NCBI RefSeq assembly: GCF_013409505.1
Contig: NZ_JACCBN010000001.1
Span: 4,960,001-5,024,000, forward strand
DNA: 64,000 bases
DNA from: Actinomycetospora corticicola
Lineage (GTDB): Bacteria > Actinomycetota > Actinomycetes > Mycobacteriales > Pseudonocardiaceae
Direction: 5' to 3'
This document shows positions 33,594-42,166 of this stretch, in pieces (positions within the stretch are counted from its first letter, which is position 1; the number at the start of each line of letters is the position of its first letter). The notes below the pieces were generated by a model that was not told where the DNA came from, made no database searches, and saw only the letters and a list, made by a program, of their open reading frames with translations. Both the position numbers and the translations under genes were made by a program.

Positions 33594-34232
33594 CTAGTTG
33601 CTGATCGCCGGCGACGCGTGCAGGTACGCGGTGCTGGTCAGCTGGTCGACCATGAACCGCGCGACGTCGGCGCGGGCCATCTCCACGCCGATCGGGTCGA
33701 CGCCGAGGAAGCCCGACCGGATCGGGTTGCCGCCCGGGACGTCGATCGGCGCGAACATCCGGGCGACGGTCCAGTCGAGGTCGGACGTGGTCACGGCCTC
33801 GTGGATGCCCTGCACCTCGGCGAGCGCGCCGGGGATGAGGACGCCGATGCCGATCGGGACGAGCCGGTCGAGGAGACGCGGCCGGTCGCGGGGGTCGGGC
33901 ACGCTCACCGTCACCAGCGACACCAGGCGCCGGACGTCCGCCGCGTGCATCGCCTTCACGATCGTCCGCGTGCCGTCGGTCAGCGGGGTGTCCGAGAGGA
34001 ACGGGTCGATGGGCGGGCCGTACGCGGTGATGACGGCGTCGGCGCCGTCGACCGCCCGCGCCACGGCGTCGGTGTCGGACAGCTCCGCCTCGACGACCTC
34101 GACCGCGTACTGCTGGTCGCCCATCTTCCCGGGCGACCGCACGAAGGCGGTCACCTCGTGCCCGTCGGCGAGCAGGTGGTGGACGACGAACCGGCCGACC
34201 CCGCCGGTCGCCCCGAACACGGTGACCTTCAT
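33594..34232 (-). CDS. NAD(P)H-binding atypical SDR
   Basis: A 212-residue single-domain Rossmann protein starting MKVTVFGATGGVGRFVVHHL. It belongs to the NmrA/NAD(P)H-binding family (VTAFVRSPGKM, DAVITAYGPP, DLDWTVARM). The catalytic Tyr-x-x-x-Lys is missing, as is common in this group. Typical relatives are flavin/quinone-type reductases or redox sensors. ATG 34232 is the family start; GTG 34250 would add six residues. It follows the methyltransferase gene on the same strand by 43 bp. Confidence 0.8.
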   Translation of the reverse strand: MKVTVFGATGGVGRFVVHHLLADGHEVTAFVRSPGKMGDQQYAVEVVEAELSDTDAVARAVDGADAVITAYGPPIDPFLSDTPLTDGTRTIVKAMHAADVRRLVSLVTVSVPDPRDRPRLLDRLVPIGIGVLIPGALAEVQGIHEAVTTSDLDWTVARMFAPIDVPGGNPIRSGFLGVDPIGVEMARADVARFMVDQLTSTAYLHASPAISN

Positions 34233-34275
34233 GGCGGTGGGATGGCTCACGGCGTCCGGTTCCAACCCCTCCGTG

Positions 34276-34875
34276 TCAGGCGGCACACCCGAGGTAGAGA
34301 TGGGAGATGACCGACGGTCCCGGCATCCGGGCGTGCTCCAGCGACTCGATCTCGAAGCCCGCGGCAGTGATCCGGCGGTCGACGGCCCGCTCCAGATGAC
34401 AGCCGGCCACGAGCCTCTGCTGCACGCCCGTCAACCGGTGCTGCCACCGCTGCACCCCGGGATCGGGGGCGAGCCCGTGGTCGAGGAACAGGAATCGGCC
34501 GCCCGGGCGCAGCACCCGCCGTGCCTCGCGCAGGGCCGCGTCGAGGTCCGGGATGGTGCACAGGGTGAACGTGGAGACGACGGTGTCCACGGCGTCGTCG
34601 GGCAGGTCCAGCGCCGCACCGTCGAGCCCGGCGTACTCGAGCGGCGGTCCGGTCCGCCGCCGGGCCAGGCGGCGCGCCGTCATCGACGGCTCGACCGCGA
34701 GGACCTTCCCGACGGCGGGCGGCATGAGCGGGAGGTTCGGCGCCGACCCCGAGCCGAGGTCGAGCACGACGCCGCGCGCGGGCGCCAGCGCCCGCTCCCG
34801 CAGCCGGGTCACGGGAGAGCGACCGAGGACGAGGTCCGTGACGCGGGGGACGACGTGCTCCGACCAGGGGTTCAC
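34276..34875 (-). CDS. Class I SAM-dependent methyltransferase
   Basis: A 199-residue methyltransferase of the UbiE/ArsM-like phospholipid and small-molecule group. Motif I is VLDLGSGSAPNL, followed by LAVEPSMTARRLARRR, then VDTVVSTFTLCTIPDL and RVLRPGGRFLFLDHGL, as in class I enzymes. GTG 34875 with AGGG 10 nt upstream is preferred to the longer GTG at 34896. The C-terminal region CHLERAVDRRITAAGFEIE is typical of small lipophilic-substrate methyltransferases. The substrate is unknown. Confidence 0.85.
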   Translation of the reverse strand: MNPWSEHVVPRVTDLVLGRSPVTRLRERALAPARGVVLDLGSGSAPNLPLMPPAVGKVLAVEPSMTARRLARRRTGPPLEYAGLDGAALDLPDDAVDTVVSTFTLCTIPDLDAALREARRVLRPGGRFLFLDHGLAPDPGVQRWQHRLTGVQQRLVAGCHLERAVDRRITAAGFEIESLEHARMPGPSVISHLYLGCAA

Positions 34876-34911
34876 GCGGCGGGACCCTAGACGCACGACC
34901 GTCGGGTGGGC

Positions 34912-37524
34912 CTAGAGCCAGCGGCCCCGTCGGCGGAGGTGGACGGCCTTGAGTGCCTGCGCGAGGCCGGCGTAGCCGAGCACCGCGACGGTGATCCACA
35001 GCAGGTAGACCGGCGGCGGGTTCTGCATCGAGAGCGCACCCGCCAGGGGCCCGAAACTCAGTCCGAGCCCGGTCACGGCCACGGCGAGCGCGGCCAGCAC
35101 CACCGGACGGCGGGGGAGACGACGCCAGGGCGCGCCGCGGGTGCGCAGCACGAGCACGATCGCGAGCTGGGTGAGCAGGCCCTCGACGAACCAGCCGGCG
35201 CGGAACTGTGCGGGTGCACCGGAGGCGTCGAGGCCCCACCACAGGACCCCGAAGGTGGCGAGGTCGAAGAGCGACGAGAGCGGTCCGAACGTCAGCATGA
35301 ACCGGACGAGCTCGGAAGTGTCCCACCGGCGGGGCCGCGCGGTGTACTCGGGGTCGACGCGGTCCCACGGCAACGCCAGCTGCGCGGCGTCGTAGAGCAG
35401 GTTCTGCACCACGAGCTGCAGCGGGAGCATGGGCAGGAAGGGCAGGAGGACGGCGGCCGCGACCAGGGCCAGCACGTTGCCGAAGTTCGAGCTCGCCGTG
35501 ATCGTGACGTACTTCAGGGTGTTGCCGAGGGTCCGGCGTCCCTCGACCACGCCCGCCGCCAGGACGGCGAGGTCCGGGTCGGTGAGGACGAGGTCGGCGG
35601 CGCGTTTCGCGGCCGGGGTCGCCGAGTCGGGCGCGATGCCGACGTCGGCGATCCGCAGCGCGGGCGCGTCGTTCACACCGTCGCCGACGAAGCCGACCAC
35701 TCGGCCTGCGCCCCGCAGGGCGGTGACCACCCGGACCTTGTGGGCGGGGGTGACCCGGGCGAAGACCCGCGCCCGCTCGAGCAGGCGCGCGAGCCGGACG
35801 TCGTCGAGCGCGTCGAGGTCCTCCCCGACGACCACCTCGGAGGCGGGGATCCCCGCCTGGTGGGCCACCCGGGCGGCGACGTGGCGGTTGTCGCCGGTGA
35901 GCAGGAGGACCTCGACGCCGTGCTCCGCAAGGCCGCGCACCGTCGCGGGGGCGCTCTCGCGCACCGGGTCGACGAAGCCCACGAAGCCGACCAGCGTGAG
36001 GTCCTGCTCGTCGGCCTCGTCCACCGCGCCGAGCCGGGGCAGCCGCTTCGCCGCCACCGCGAGCAGGCGCAGGCCCTGGTCGGCGTGGGCGCGGGCGAGG
36101 TCGTGCGCGGCGAACCGGCGACCCGCGTCCAGCTCGACCGCGTCGCCCTCGACCCGCGCCTGCGAGCACCGCGGGAGGACCTCGTCGGGGTCGCCCTTCG
36201 TGATCATGAGCCGCTCGCCGTCCTGGCGGCGGACCACCACCGAGGCCCGGCGGCGCACCTGGTCGAAGCCGATCTCGTCCTCGGGGGAGTAGACGGCGTC
36301 GTCGAGCGGGTCCGTCGGGTCGGCGAGCTGGTCGAGCACCGCCTCGTCGAGCCGGCCCGCCGGCGCGATCTGGGACCGGACCGCGAGCACCGCGTAGGCC
36401 GCGGCCTCGTCGTCGGGACGTCCCCACGGGTCCAGGCTGTGCGTGGCCACGAGCCGCTCCTCGGTGAGCGTGCCCGTCTTGTCCAGGCACACCACGTCGG
36501 CCGCACCGAGGTCCTGCACCGCGTTCAACCGGGTGACGATCACGTGGGCGCGGGCCAGCCGGCGGGCCCCCCGCGCGAGGGCGGTGGTGACGACGACGGG
36601 AAGCATCTCCGGCGTCAGGCCCACCGCCACCGCAGTGGCGAAGAGCAGCGCCTGCTCCCAGTCCCCGGTCACGGTGCCGTTGACGGCGAACACGATCGGG
36701 ACCAGCACGAGCATGAAGCGCACGAGCGTCCGGCTCACCCCGCGGACCCCGCGGTCGAACGACGACTCCGGCCGCTCACGCCCGGCCCGGCGGGCCAGCG
36801 CCCCCGAGTAGGTGGCGCCGCCGACGGCGACGACCACGGCCGTCGCGGTCCCGGCGACCACCTCGGACCCGGCCAGGCAGAGCACGGCCGCGTCCTCCGG
36901 GCCGCCGTCGCACGCGCCGGTCGCGGACTTCGCCACCGGCAGCGTCTCGCCGGTGAGCACGGCCTGGTCGACGAACAGGTCCGCGCCGGTGACGAGTCGG
37001 AGGTCGGCGGGGACCACGTCGCCGGGTCCGAGGAGGACGACGTCGCCGGGGACGACGTCGGACAGCGGGACCTCGCGCGGACACGGGTCGGCGTCGTCGT
37101 CCGCACGTCGCCGGACGGTCACCGTGGTGACGAGTCGGGCGCCGACCGCGCGCACCGCCCGGTCGGACCGGACCTGCTGCCAGCGGCGCAAGGCCACCGA
37201 GGCCAGCACCATGACCGCGACCGTCACCGCGCCGCGGACGTCGCCGACGGCGGCGAACACGACGGCGAGCCCGGAGAGCAGGGCGACGAACGGGCTGCGC
37301 AGGGCCGCCCAGGTCGCGGCGAGCGGGGCCGTCGCCGGCTCGAGGTCGACGGTGTTCTCGCCGTGGGTGTCCTGACGGCGGGCGGCCTCGGCCTCGGTGA
37401 GGCCGTGCGGTCCGGTGTCGAGGGTGCGCAGCACCTCGAAGGCCGACGCGCTCGCGGCCTGCGTGAGCGCGGCGGTGTCGGGCAGCGCGCCGGTGGGCGG
37501 GCTGGTGGACGGGTGGGTCGGCAT
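34912..37524 (-). CDS. mgtA: MgtA/MgtB-type magnesium-translocating P-type ATPase
   Basis: An 870-residue P-type ATPase. The actuator motif is LTGETLPVAK, helix 4 reads VAVGLTPEMLPVVVTTAL as in the P3B magnesium group, the phosphorylation site is CLDKTGTLTEE, the nucleotide domain has MITKGDPDEVLPRC, and the hinge is FVGDGVNDAPALRIADVGIA. The order of two helices, two helices and six helices is kept. It would import Mg2+ driven by ATP. It is divergent from an ArsR-type regulator 106 bp away, so metal-responsive repression is likely and not the leader-peptide control of enterobacterial mgtA. Confidence 0.9.
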   Translation of the reverse strand: MPTHPSTSPPTGALPDTAALTQAASASAFEVLRTLDTGPHGLTEAEAARRQDTHGENTVDLEPATAPLAATWAALRSPFVALLSGLAVVFAAVGDVRGAVTVAVMVLASVALRRWQQVRSDRAVRAVGARLVTTVTVRRRADDDADPCPREVPLSDVVPGDVVLLGPGDVVPADLRLVTGADLFVDQAVLTGETLPVAKSATGACDGGPEDAAVLCLAGSEVVAGTATAVVVAVGGATYSGALARRAGRERPESSFDRGVRGVSRTLVRFMLVLVPIVFAVNGTVTGDWEQALLFATAVAVGLTPEMLPVVVTTALARGARRLARAHVIVTRLNAVQDLGAADVVCLDKTGTLTEERLVATHSLDPWGRPDDEAAAYAVLAVRSQIAPAGRLDEAVLDQLADPTDPLDDAVYSPEDEIGFDQVRRRASVVVRRQDGERLMITKGDPDEVLPRCSQARVEGDAVELDAGRRFAAHDLARAHADQGLRLLAVAAKRLPRLGAVDEADEQDLTLVGFVGFVDPVRESAPATVRGLAEHGVEVLLLTGDNRHVAARVAHQAGIPASEVVVGEDLDALDDVRLARLLERARVFARVTPAHKVRVVTALRGAGRVVGFVGDGVNDAPALRIADVGIAPDSATPAAKRAADLVLTDPDLAVLAAGVVEGRRTLGNTLKYVTITASSNFGNVLALVAAAVLLPFLPMLPLQLVVQNLLYDAAQLALPWDRVDPEYTARPRRWDTSELVRFMLTFGPLSSLFDLATFGVLWWGLDASGAPAQFRAGWFVEGLLTQLAIVLVLRTRGAPWRRLPRRPVVLAALAVAVTGLGLSFGPLAGALSMQNPPPVYLLWITVAVLGYAGLAQALKAVHLRRRGRWL

Positions 37525-37630
37525 GGTCGGTCCCTGTCGCCGGTCGAGCGATGATCAGTAGACCCCGCGTCCACGGAACAGTCAAACGATCGTGCAAGTA
37601 TGGTGGCTCACGTCGATCGAGGAGGAGCGC

Positions 37631-37981
37631 ATGGCCCCACCGGGACCCGGGGAACGGCCGGACCCGGCCGTCGTCCAGGACGCCGCCGGGACGTTCGGGC
37701 TCCTCGCCGCCACCGTGCGCGTGGAGCTCGTCTGGCTGCTCGCACAGGAGGAACGCGACGTCGGCACGCTGGCCGAGCTGACCGGGCAGTCGGTCGCCAC
37801 CGTCAGCCACCACCTCGGGAAGCTCCGGCTCGCCGGCCTGGTCAGTGCGCGTCGGGACGGCAAGCGGCAGATCTACGCCGTGGACGACCCGCACGTGGTC
37901 GACCTCGTCCGGGGCGCGGTGGCCCACCACGAGGAGCTGCGCCAGACCCCGCCCGCCCGCCGGCGACGCCGTGGTGCTTGA
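37631..37981 (+). CDS. ArsR/SmtB-family metalloregulator
   Basis: A 116-residue winged-helix regulator. Residues 20-85 include VRVELVWLLAQEERDVGTLA, the recognition helix SVATVSHHLGKLRLAGLV and a beta-wing RRDGKRQIYAVDD. The C-terminal helix has His and Glu residues (HVVDLVRGAVAHHEEL) that could form an alpha-5 metal site as in NmtR/SmtB. ATG 37631 follows a strong GGAGGAG. The gene is divergent from mgtA and its stop overlaps the GTG of the LCP gene, so it may also influence that envelope operon. Confidence 0.87.
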   Translation: MAPPGPGERPDPAVVQDAAGTFGLLAATVRVELVWLLAQEERDVGTLAELTGQSVATVSHHLGKLRLAGLVSARRDGKRQIYAVDDPHVVDLVRGAVAHHEELRQTPPARRRRRGA

Positions 37982-39506
37982 CGCCGGGCGCCGCCCGGTC
38001 GGTCGGGGGTCGTCCCGCCCCCACCCGCCCCGTCCGCCGGTCGGTCCCGTTCCCCACCCCCCGACGACGACCGCGCCCCGTCCGCGCGGGGTGCGCGTCG
38101 GCCGGATCGTGGCCACGGTGTGCTCGGCCCTCGTGCTGCTCGCCGGCGGGACCGGCTACGCCCTCGACCGGTCGCTCACCGGCACGTCCCTCACGTCCCT
38201 GACGACCGGGTCGCACTCGGCCGACGGCTCGACGAACATCCTGCTCATCGGCCTGGACACCCGGCGCGACCAGGACGGCGGGCCGTTGCCGACGGCCGTC
38301 CTCGACGCGCTGCACGCGGGAGACGGCAACGAGGGCGGCTACAACACCAACACCCTGATCCTGCTCCACGTCCCGGACGACGGCGGCAAGGTCACCGCGT
38401 TCTCGATCCCGCGCGACGACCTCGTCCCGATCCCGGGCTACCGGCCGGACAAGATCAAGCAGGCGTACGGGGTGACCAAGGCCGCCGTCGAGGACCGGAT
38501 GACCGCCCAGGGCGTCACCGACCCGGCCACCCTCGAACAGGCCGGTCGCGCCGCGGGCCGGCAGGCGACCGTCGGGGTGGTGCAGACCCTCACCGGCCTG
38601 CCGGTCGACCACGTCGCCGAGGTGACGCTCGCGGGCTTCTACGACCTCGCGAACGCGCTCGGGGGCGTCACGGTCTGCCTGAATCACGCCGTGCAGGACT
38701 CGTACTCCGGGGCCGACTTCCCCGCGGGCGTCCAGCAGATCACGGGCTCGCAGGCCCTGGCCTTCGTCCGGCAGCGGCACGGGCTCACGAACGGGGACCT
38801 GGACCGGACCCACCGCCAGCAGGCGTTCCTGTCCTCCGCGATGCACCAGGTCACCGCGGCCGGCACGTGGACCGACCCGTCGAAGCTCGCCGCGCTGCTC
38901 GACGTCGCCCACCGCGACGTGGTCCTCGACCAGGGGTTCGACGTGCTGTCCTTCGCCGCCTCCGCGTCCAACCTCACCAGCGGCGACGCCGCCTTCTACA
39001 CGCTCCCGATCGAGGGCTACGTGCAGGCGAACGACGAGGACGACAACGAGGTCGACCCGGCGCACGTGCAGGCGTTCATCCGTCAGCAGATCGCGGCGGC
39101 CGCCGCACCCCCGGCCCCGCCGGCGGCGCCCGCCCCGCCCGTCGATCCCACCGCCGCGGCGGGCACCACCGTGCAGGTCGACAACGCCTCGGGGACGCCG
39201 GGCGAGGCCGCCTCGGCGGAGACGATGCTCGTCGGGCACGGGTTCAGCCCCGGGGCGACCGGCACCGTCACCGACCGCGCCGCCTCCACCGTCGTCGCCG
39301 CCCCCGGGGACGCGGCCGCCGCCACGCTCGCCGCCTCCCTGCTCGGCGGCGGGGTCACCACGGCGACCGACCCCGGGCTCACCGCGGGACACCTGCGGAT
39401 CGTGCTCGGCACGGGCTACCGCCCGCCGGCCGCACCGTCCACCGCGTCCGCCGCCGGCCCCTCCGGGGGCCCCGTCCAGGCCGGAGGAGTCCCGTGCGTC
39501 GATTGA
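37974..39506 (+). CDS. LytR-CpsA-Psr (LCP) family wall-polymer ligase
   Basis: A roughly 510-residue membrane protein. A Pro/Arg-rich cytoplasmic tail precedes one helix (VGRIVATVCSALVLLAGGTG), then the LCP catalytic domain with NILLIGLDTRRDQ, NTNTLILLHVP, AFSIPRDDLVPIPG, KIKQAYG and QALAFVRQRHGL. A Pro/Ala linker leads to a LytR_C domain (TTVQVDNASGTPGEA). LCP enzymes attach arabinogalactan or other undecaprenyl-linked polymers to peptidoglycan outside the membrane. GTG 37974 overlaps the ArsR stop. A FtsW/RodA-type glycosyltransferase follows 22 bp later, forming a wall-synthesis operon. Confidence 0.88.
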   Translation: MLDAGRRPVGRGSSRPHPPRPPVGPVPHPPTTTAPRPRGVRVGRIVATVCSALVLLAGGTGYALDRSLTGTSLTSLTTGSHSADGSTNILLIGLDTRRDQDGGPLPTAVLDALHAGDGNEGGYNTNTLILLHVPDDGGKVTAFSIPRDDLVPIPGYRPDKIKQAYGVTKAAVEDRMTAQGVTDPATLEQAGRAAGRQATVGVVQTLTGLPVDHVAEVTLAGFYDLANALGGVTVCLNHAVQDSYSGADFPAGVQQITGSQALAFVRQRHGLTNGDLDRTHRQQAFLSSAMHQVTAAGTWTDPSKLAALLDVAHRDVVLDQGFDVLSFAASASNLTSGDAAFYTLPIEGYVQANDEDDNEVDPAHVQAFIRQQIAAAAAPPAPPAAPAPPVDPTAAAGTTVQVDNASGTPGEAASAETMLVGHGFSPGATGTVTDRAASTVVAAPGDAAAATLAASLLGGGVTTATDPGLTAGHLRIVLGTGYRPPAAPSTASAAGPSGGPVQAGGVPCVD

Positions 39507-39528
39507 CCGCGCCCCGCAGGAGGCCGTC

Positions 39529-40998
39529 GTGACCGTCCGCGACCGTCCCGCCGGGGCGGCGGACACGAGCCGCCCCGACCCGTCGTCGGGAACCCCCGCG
39601 CCCCCGACCGGGCGCCGCACCGAGCTGGCGCTGCTCGTCCTCGCGGCCGCGATCACCACGGCGTCGCTGGTGTCGGTGGAGCTGGACCAGCAGCACGAGC
39701 TGAGCTGGACGCTGGGCTACCTCGGGCTCGCCTACCTGGCGCTCTTCGCGGGGGCGCATCTCGCGGTCCGGCGGTGGGCGGCCTACGCGGACCCGCTGAT
39801 CCTGCCGTGCGTCGCCCTGCTGACCGGGATCGGCCTCGTCATGATCCACCGCCTCGACCTCGGGGCCGTGACCGACGCGCTGCTCGCCGGCGACGCCGCA
39901 CCCTCGGCCGACGCCCCCCGGCAGCTGGCCTGGGCCGCGGGCGCCGTGGTGCTGCTCGTCGTGGTCCTCTGGCGGCTCCCCGACCACCGCGTGCTCGCCC
40001 GCTACGGCTACCTGTTCGGCCTGGTCGGGCTGGTCCTGCTGGTGCTGCCCGGGCTGCTGCCGTCGAGCATCTCCGAGGTCAACGGCGCGAAGCTGTGGAT
40101 CCGGATCGGCCCGTTCTCGCTGCAGCCCGGCGAGTTCGCGCGGCTCGCGATCATCGTGTTCGCGGCGGCCTTCCTGGTGGAGAAGCGCGCGCTGTTCGCG
40201 ACGGCGGGTCGGCGGCTCGGGCGGATGGAGCTGCCGCGGCCGCGGGACCTCGCGCCGCTGCTGATCGCGTGGCTCGCCGCGGTCGGGGTGCTCGCGCTGG
40301 AGAAGGAGCTCGGGGCGTCCCTGCTGTTCTTCGGGATCGTCCTCGCGATGATCTACATCGCCACCGAGCGGGTCTCGTGGGTGCTGATCGGGCTCGGGTT
40401 CTTCGTCGGCTCCAGCATCCTCGCCGACCACCTCTTCGCCCACGTGGGCGTCCGTGTCGCGGTGTGGGCGGACCCGACCGCGGACTTCGCCAACACCGGC
40501 TACCAGCTCTCCGAGGGGCTGTTCGGGCTGGCCTACGGCGGTCTGCTCGGCACCGGGCTCGGGGCCGGTCACCCGGACCTCGTCCCCCTCGCGAACACCG
40601 ACTTCATCATCGCCGCGCTGGGGGAGGAGCTCGGGCTGGCGGGTCTCACCGCCGTCCTGTGCGTGTTCCTCCTGCTCATCGGACGCGGCCTGCGGACCGC
40701 GACCGCCGCCCGGGACCCGTTCTCCACGCTGGTCGCGGCGGGCCTGTCGTTCTCCCTGGCCCTGCAGCTGTTCATCGTGGTCGGCGGGGTGACCGACCTG
40801 ATCCCCGAGACCGGCCTGACGGCGCCGTTCCTGTCCTACGGCGGCTCGTCCCTGCTGGCCAACTACGTCCTGGTCGCCGTCCTGCTGCGGATCTCCCACC
40901 AGGTGCGTCGGCCGATCGAGCGCCCTGCCGCGCCGTCGGTCCCGCTGGCGCACGCGGCGACCGTCATGAGTCCCCGACCCGATCTGGAGCGATCGTGA
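39529..40998 (+). CDS. FtsW/RodA/SpoVE-family peptidoglycan glycosyltransferase
   Basis: A 489-residue SEDS protein with a roughly 30-residue cytosolic N-terminus and about 10-12 helices. Diagnostic segments are GAKLWIRIGPFSLQPGEFARLAIIVFAA split across the catalytic loop, ALEKELGASLLFFGI, NTGYQLSEGLFGLAYGGLLG, NTDFIIAALGEELGLAG and GLTAPFLSYGGSSLLANY. SEDS enzymes polymerise lipid II, usually with a class B PBP. Here no PBP gene is adjacent; the partner might be encoded elsewhere. The GTG start has AGGAGG upstream. Its stop overlaps a 58-residue membrane protein gene by 4 bp. Confidence 0.9.
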   Translation: MTVRDRPAGAADTSRPDPSSGTPAPPTGRRTELALLVLAAAITTASLVSVELDQQHELSWTLGYLGLAYLALFAGAHLAVRRWAAYADPLILPCVALLTGIGLVMIHRLDLGAVTDALLAGDAAPSADAPRQLAWAAGAVVLLVVVLWRLPDHRVLARYGYLFGLVGLVLLVLPGLLPSSISEVNGAKLWIRIGPFSLQPGEFARLAIIVFAAAFLVEKRALFATAGRRLGRMELPRPRDLAPLLIAWLAAVGVLALEKELGASLLFFGIVLAMIYIATERVSWVLIGLGFFVGSSILADHLFAHVGVRVAVWADPTADFANTGYQLSEGLFGLAYGGLLGTGLGAGHPDLVPLANTDFIIAALGEELGLAGLTAVLCVFLLLIGRGLRTATAARDPFSTLVAAGLSFSLALQLFIVVGGVTDLIPETGLTAPFLSYGGSSLLANYVLVAVLLRISHQVRRPIERPAAPSVPLAHAATVMSPRPDLERS

Positions 40999-41171
40999 CC
41001 TACTGGGAGGGCGCCGGGGTCTTCGCCGGCATCCCGCTGCTCGTGCTGTTCCTCATCGCCGTCCCGATCTTCGGGCCGGTGTGGCTGGAGTGGCTGCGGG
41101 GCCGGCGGGCGGGCCGCCGGTCCGACGACCCGGCCCGTGACGACTCGGCCCGTACCGACTCAGCCCCGTAG
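40995..41171 (+). CDS. Small membrane protein coupled to the SEDS gene
   Basis: A 58-residue protein with a single transmembrane helix (VFAGIPLLVLFLIAVPIFGPVWL, residues 8-30) and a short Arg/Asp-rich cytoplasmic tail. It is read from a GTG that overlaps the SEDS stop in a GTGA junction, so translation is coupled. The position suggests a partner subunit or stabiliser of the SEDS protein. No family was recognised. It ends 12 bp into the convergent LLM gene. Confidence 0.65.
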   Translation: MTYWEGAGVFAGIPLLVLFLIAVPIFGPVWLEWLRGRRAGRRSDDPARDDSARTDSAP

Positions 41172-42113
41172 CGCGGGCAGGACCTCCTTCGCGTACGCGG
41201 CGAAGAAGCCCTCGACGTCGGGGCCGATCTGCTGCACGTAGACCTCGTCGTACCCGGCGTCGGCGTAGGAGCGGAGCTGCCCGACGTGCTCGTCGACGTC
41301 GGATCCGCAGGAGAACAGACCGGGGACGGCGTCGCGCGCCAGGAGCTGTGCGGCGTCCTCGAAGTCCGACGGCCGGGGCAGGGTCTGGGCGAGCTGACCC
41401 GGGAAGCCGTCGTTGGGCCACATCCGGTGGGCGTGGTCGATCATGGCCTCGCGGTCGTCGCCCCAGCAGACCTTGGTGCCGCCCTGCGTCGGGCCCTGCC
41501 CGCCCGTGGACCGGTAGGTCTCCAGCAGCGAGGCGTCCGGGGCGACCCCGCAGTAGCCGTCCCCGATGCGGGCGGCGAGCTCGGTGGCCTGCTCGCCGAA
41601 GCCGGACACGTAGATCGGGACCGGCTGCTCCGGGAGCGTGTAGATGCGGGCGTCGGTGACGCGGTAGTGCTTGCCGCGGTGGTTGACCACGCCGCCCTCG
41701 TGCATCCGCCGGATGATCCCGATGGCCTCCTCGAGCATCTCGAAGCGCTCCCCGACCGGCGGCCACGGGTCGCCGAGGACGTGGTCGTTCAACGCCTCGC
41801 CGGTGCCGACGCCGAAGACGAAGCGGCCGTCGAGCAGCACCGAGGCGGTCGCGGTCGCCTGCGCGAGGATCGCCGGGTGGATGCGGATGATCGGGCTGGT
41901 CACCGCGGTCGTCACCGGGAGCGAGGTGACCTGGCTCAGGGCGCCGAGCAGACCCCACACGAACGGGCTCTGGCCCTGGGCGTCGTTCCACGGGTGGAAG
42001 TGGTCGGAGATCCACAGCCGCTCGAACCCGGCGTCCTCGGCGCGGCGGGCCTGGTCGAGGAGCTCGCGCGGCGAGTACTGCTCGCTGGAGAGGAAGTAGC
42101 CGTAGGAGGTCAT
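41160..42113 (-). CDS. LLM-class F420-dependent oxidoreductase (FGD-like)
   Basis: A 317-residue TIM-barrel luciferase-like monooxygenase-superfamily enzyme. It begins TSYGYFLSSEQYSPRELLDQ, has ISDHFHPWNDAQGQSPF, VTSPIIRIHPAILAQ and VGTGEALNDHVLG, and later VSGFGEQATELAARIGDGY. This is the F420-dependent glucose-6-phosphate dehydrogenase-like subfamily (TIGR03557-like). It transfers hydride between a sugar, alcohol or hemiacetal and F420. True FGD residues cannot be confirmed here, so the substrate is open. The gene stands alone and is convergent with the small membrane protein. Confidence 0.87.
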   Translation of the reverse strand: MTSYGYFLSSEQYSPRELLDQARRAEDAGFERLWISDHFHPWNDAQGQSPFVWGLLGALSQVTSLPVTTAVTSPIIRIHPAILAQATATASVLLDGRFVFGVGTGEALNDHVLGDPWPPVGERFEMLEEAIGIIRRMHEGGVVNHRGKHYRVTDARIYTLPEQPVPIYVSGFGEQATELAARIGDGYCGVAPDASLLETYRSTGGQGPTQGGTKVCWGDDREAMIDHAHRMWPNDGFPGQLAQTLPRPSDFEDAAQLLARDAVPGLFSCGSDVDEHVGQLRSYADAGYDEVYVQQIGPDVEGFFAAYAKEVLPALRG

Positions 42114-42166
42114 GGCCGGCGGCTACCCGACACCGGCGCGTCGACCACCTGATCCACACTGGGCCG

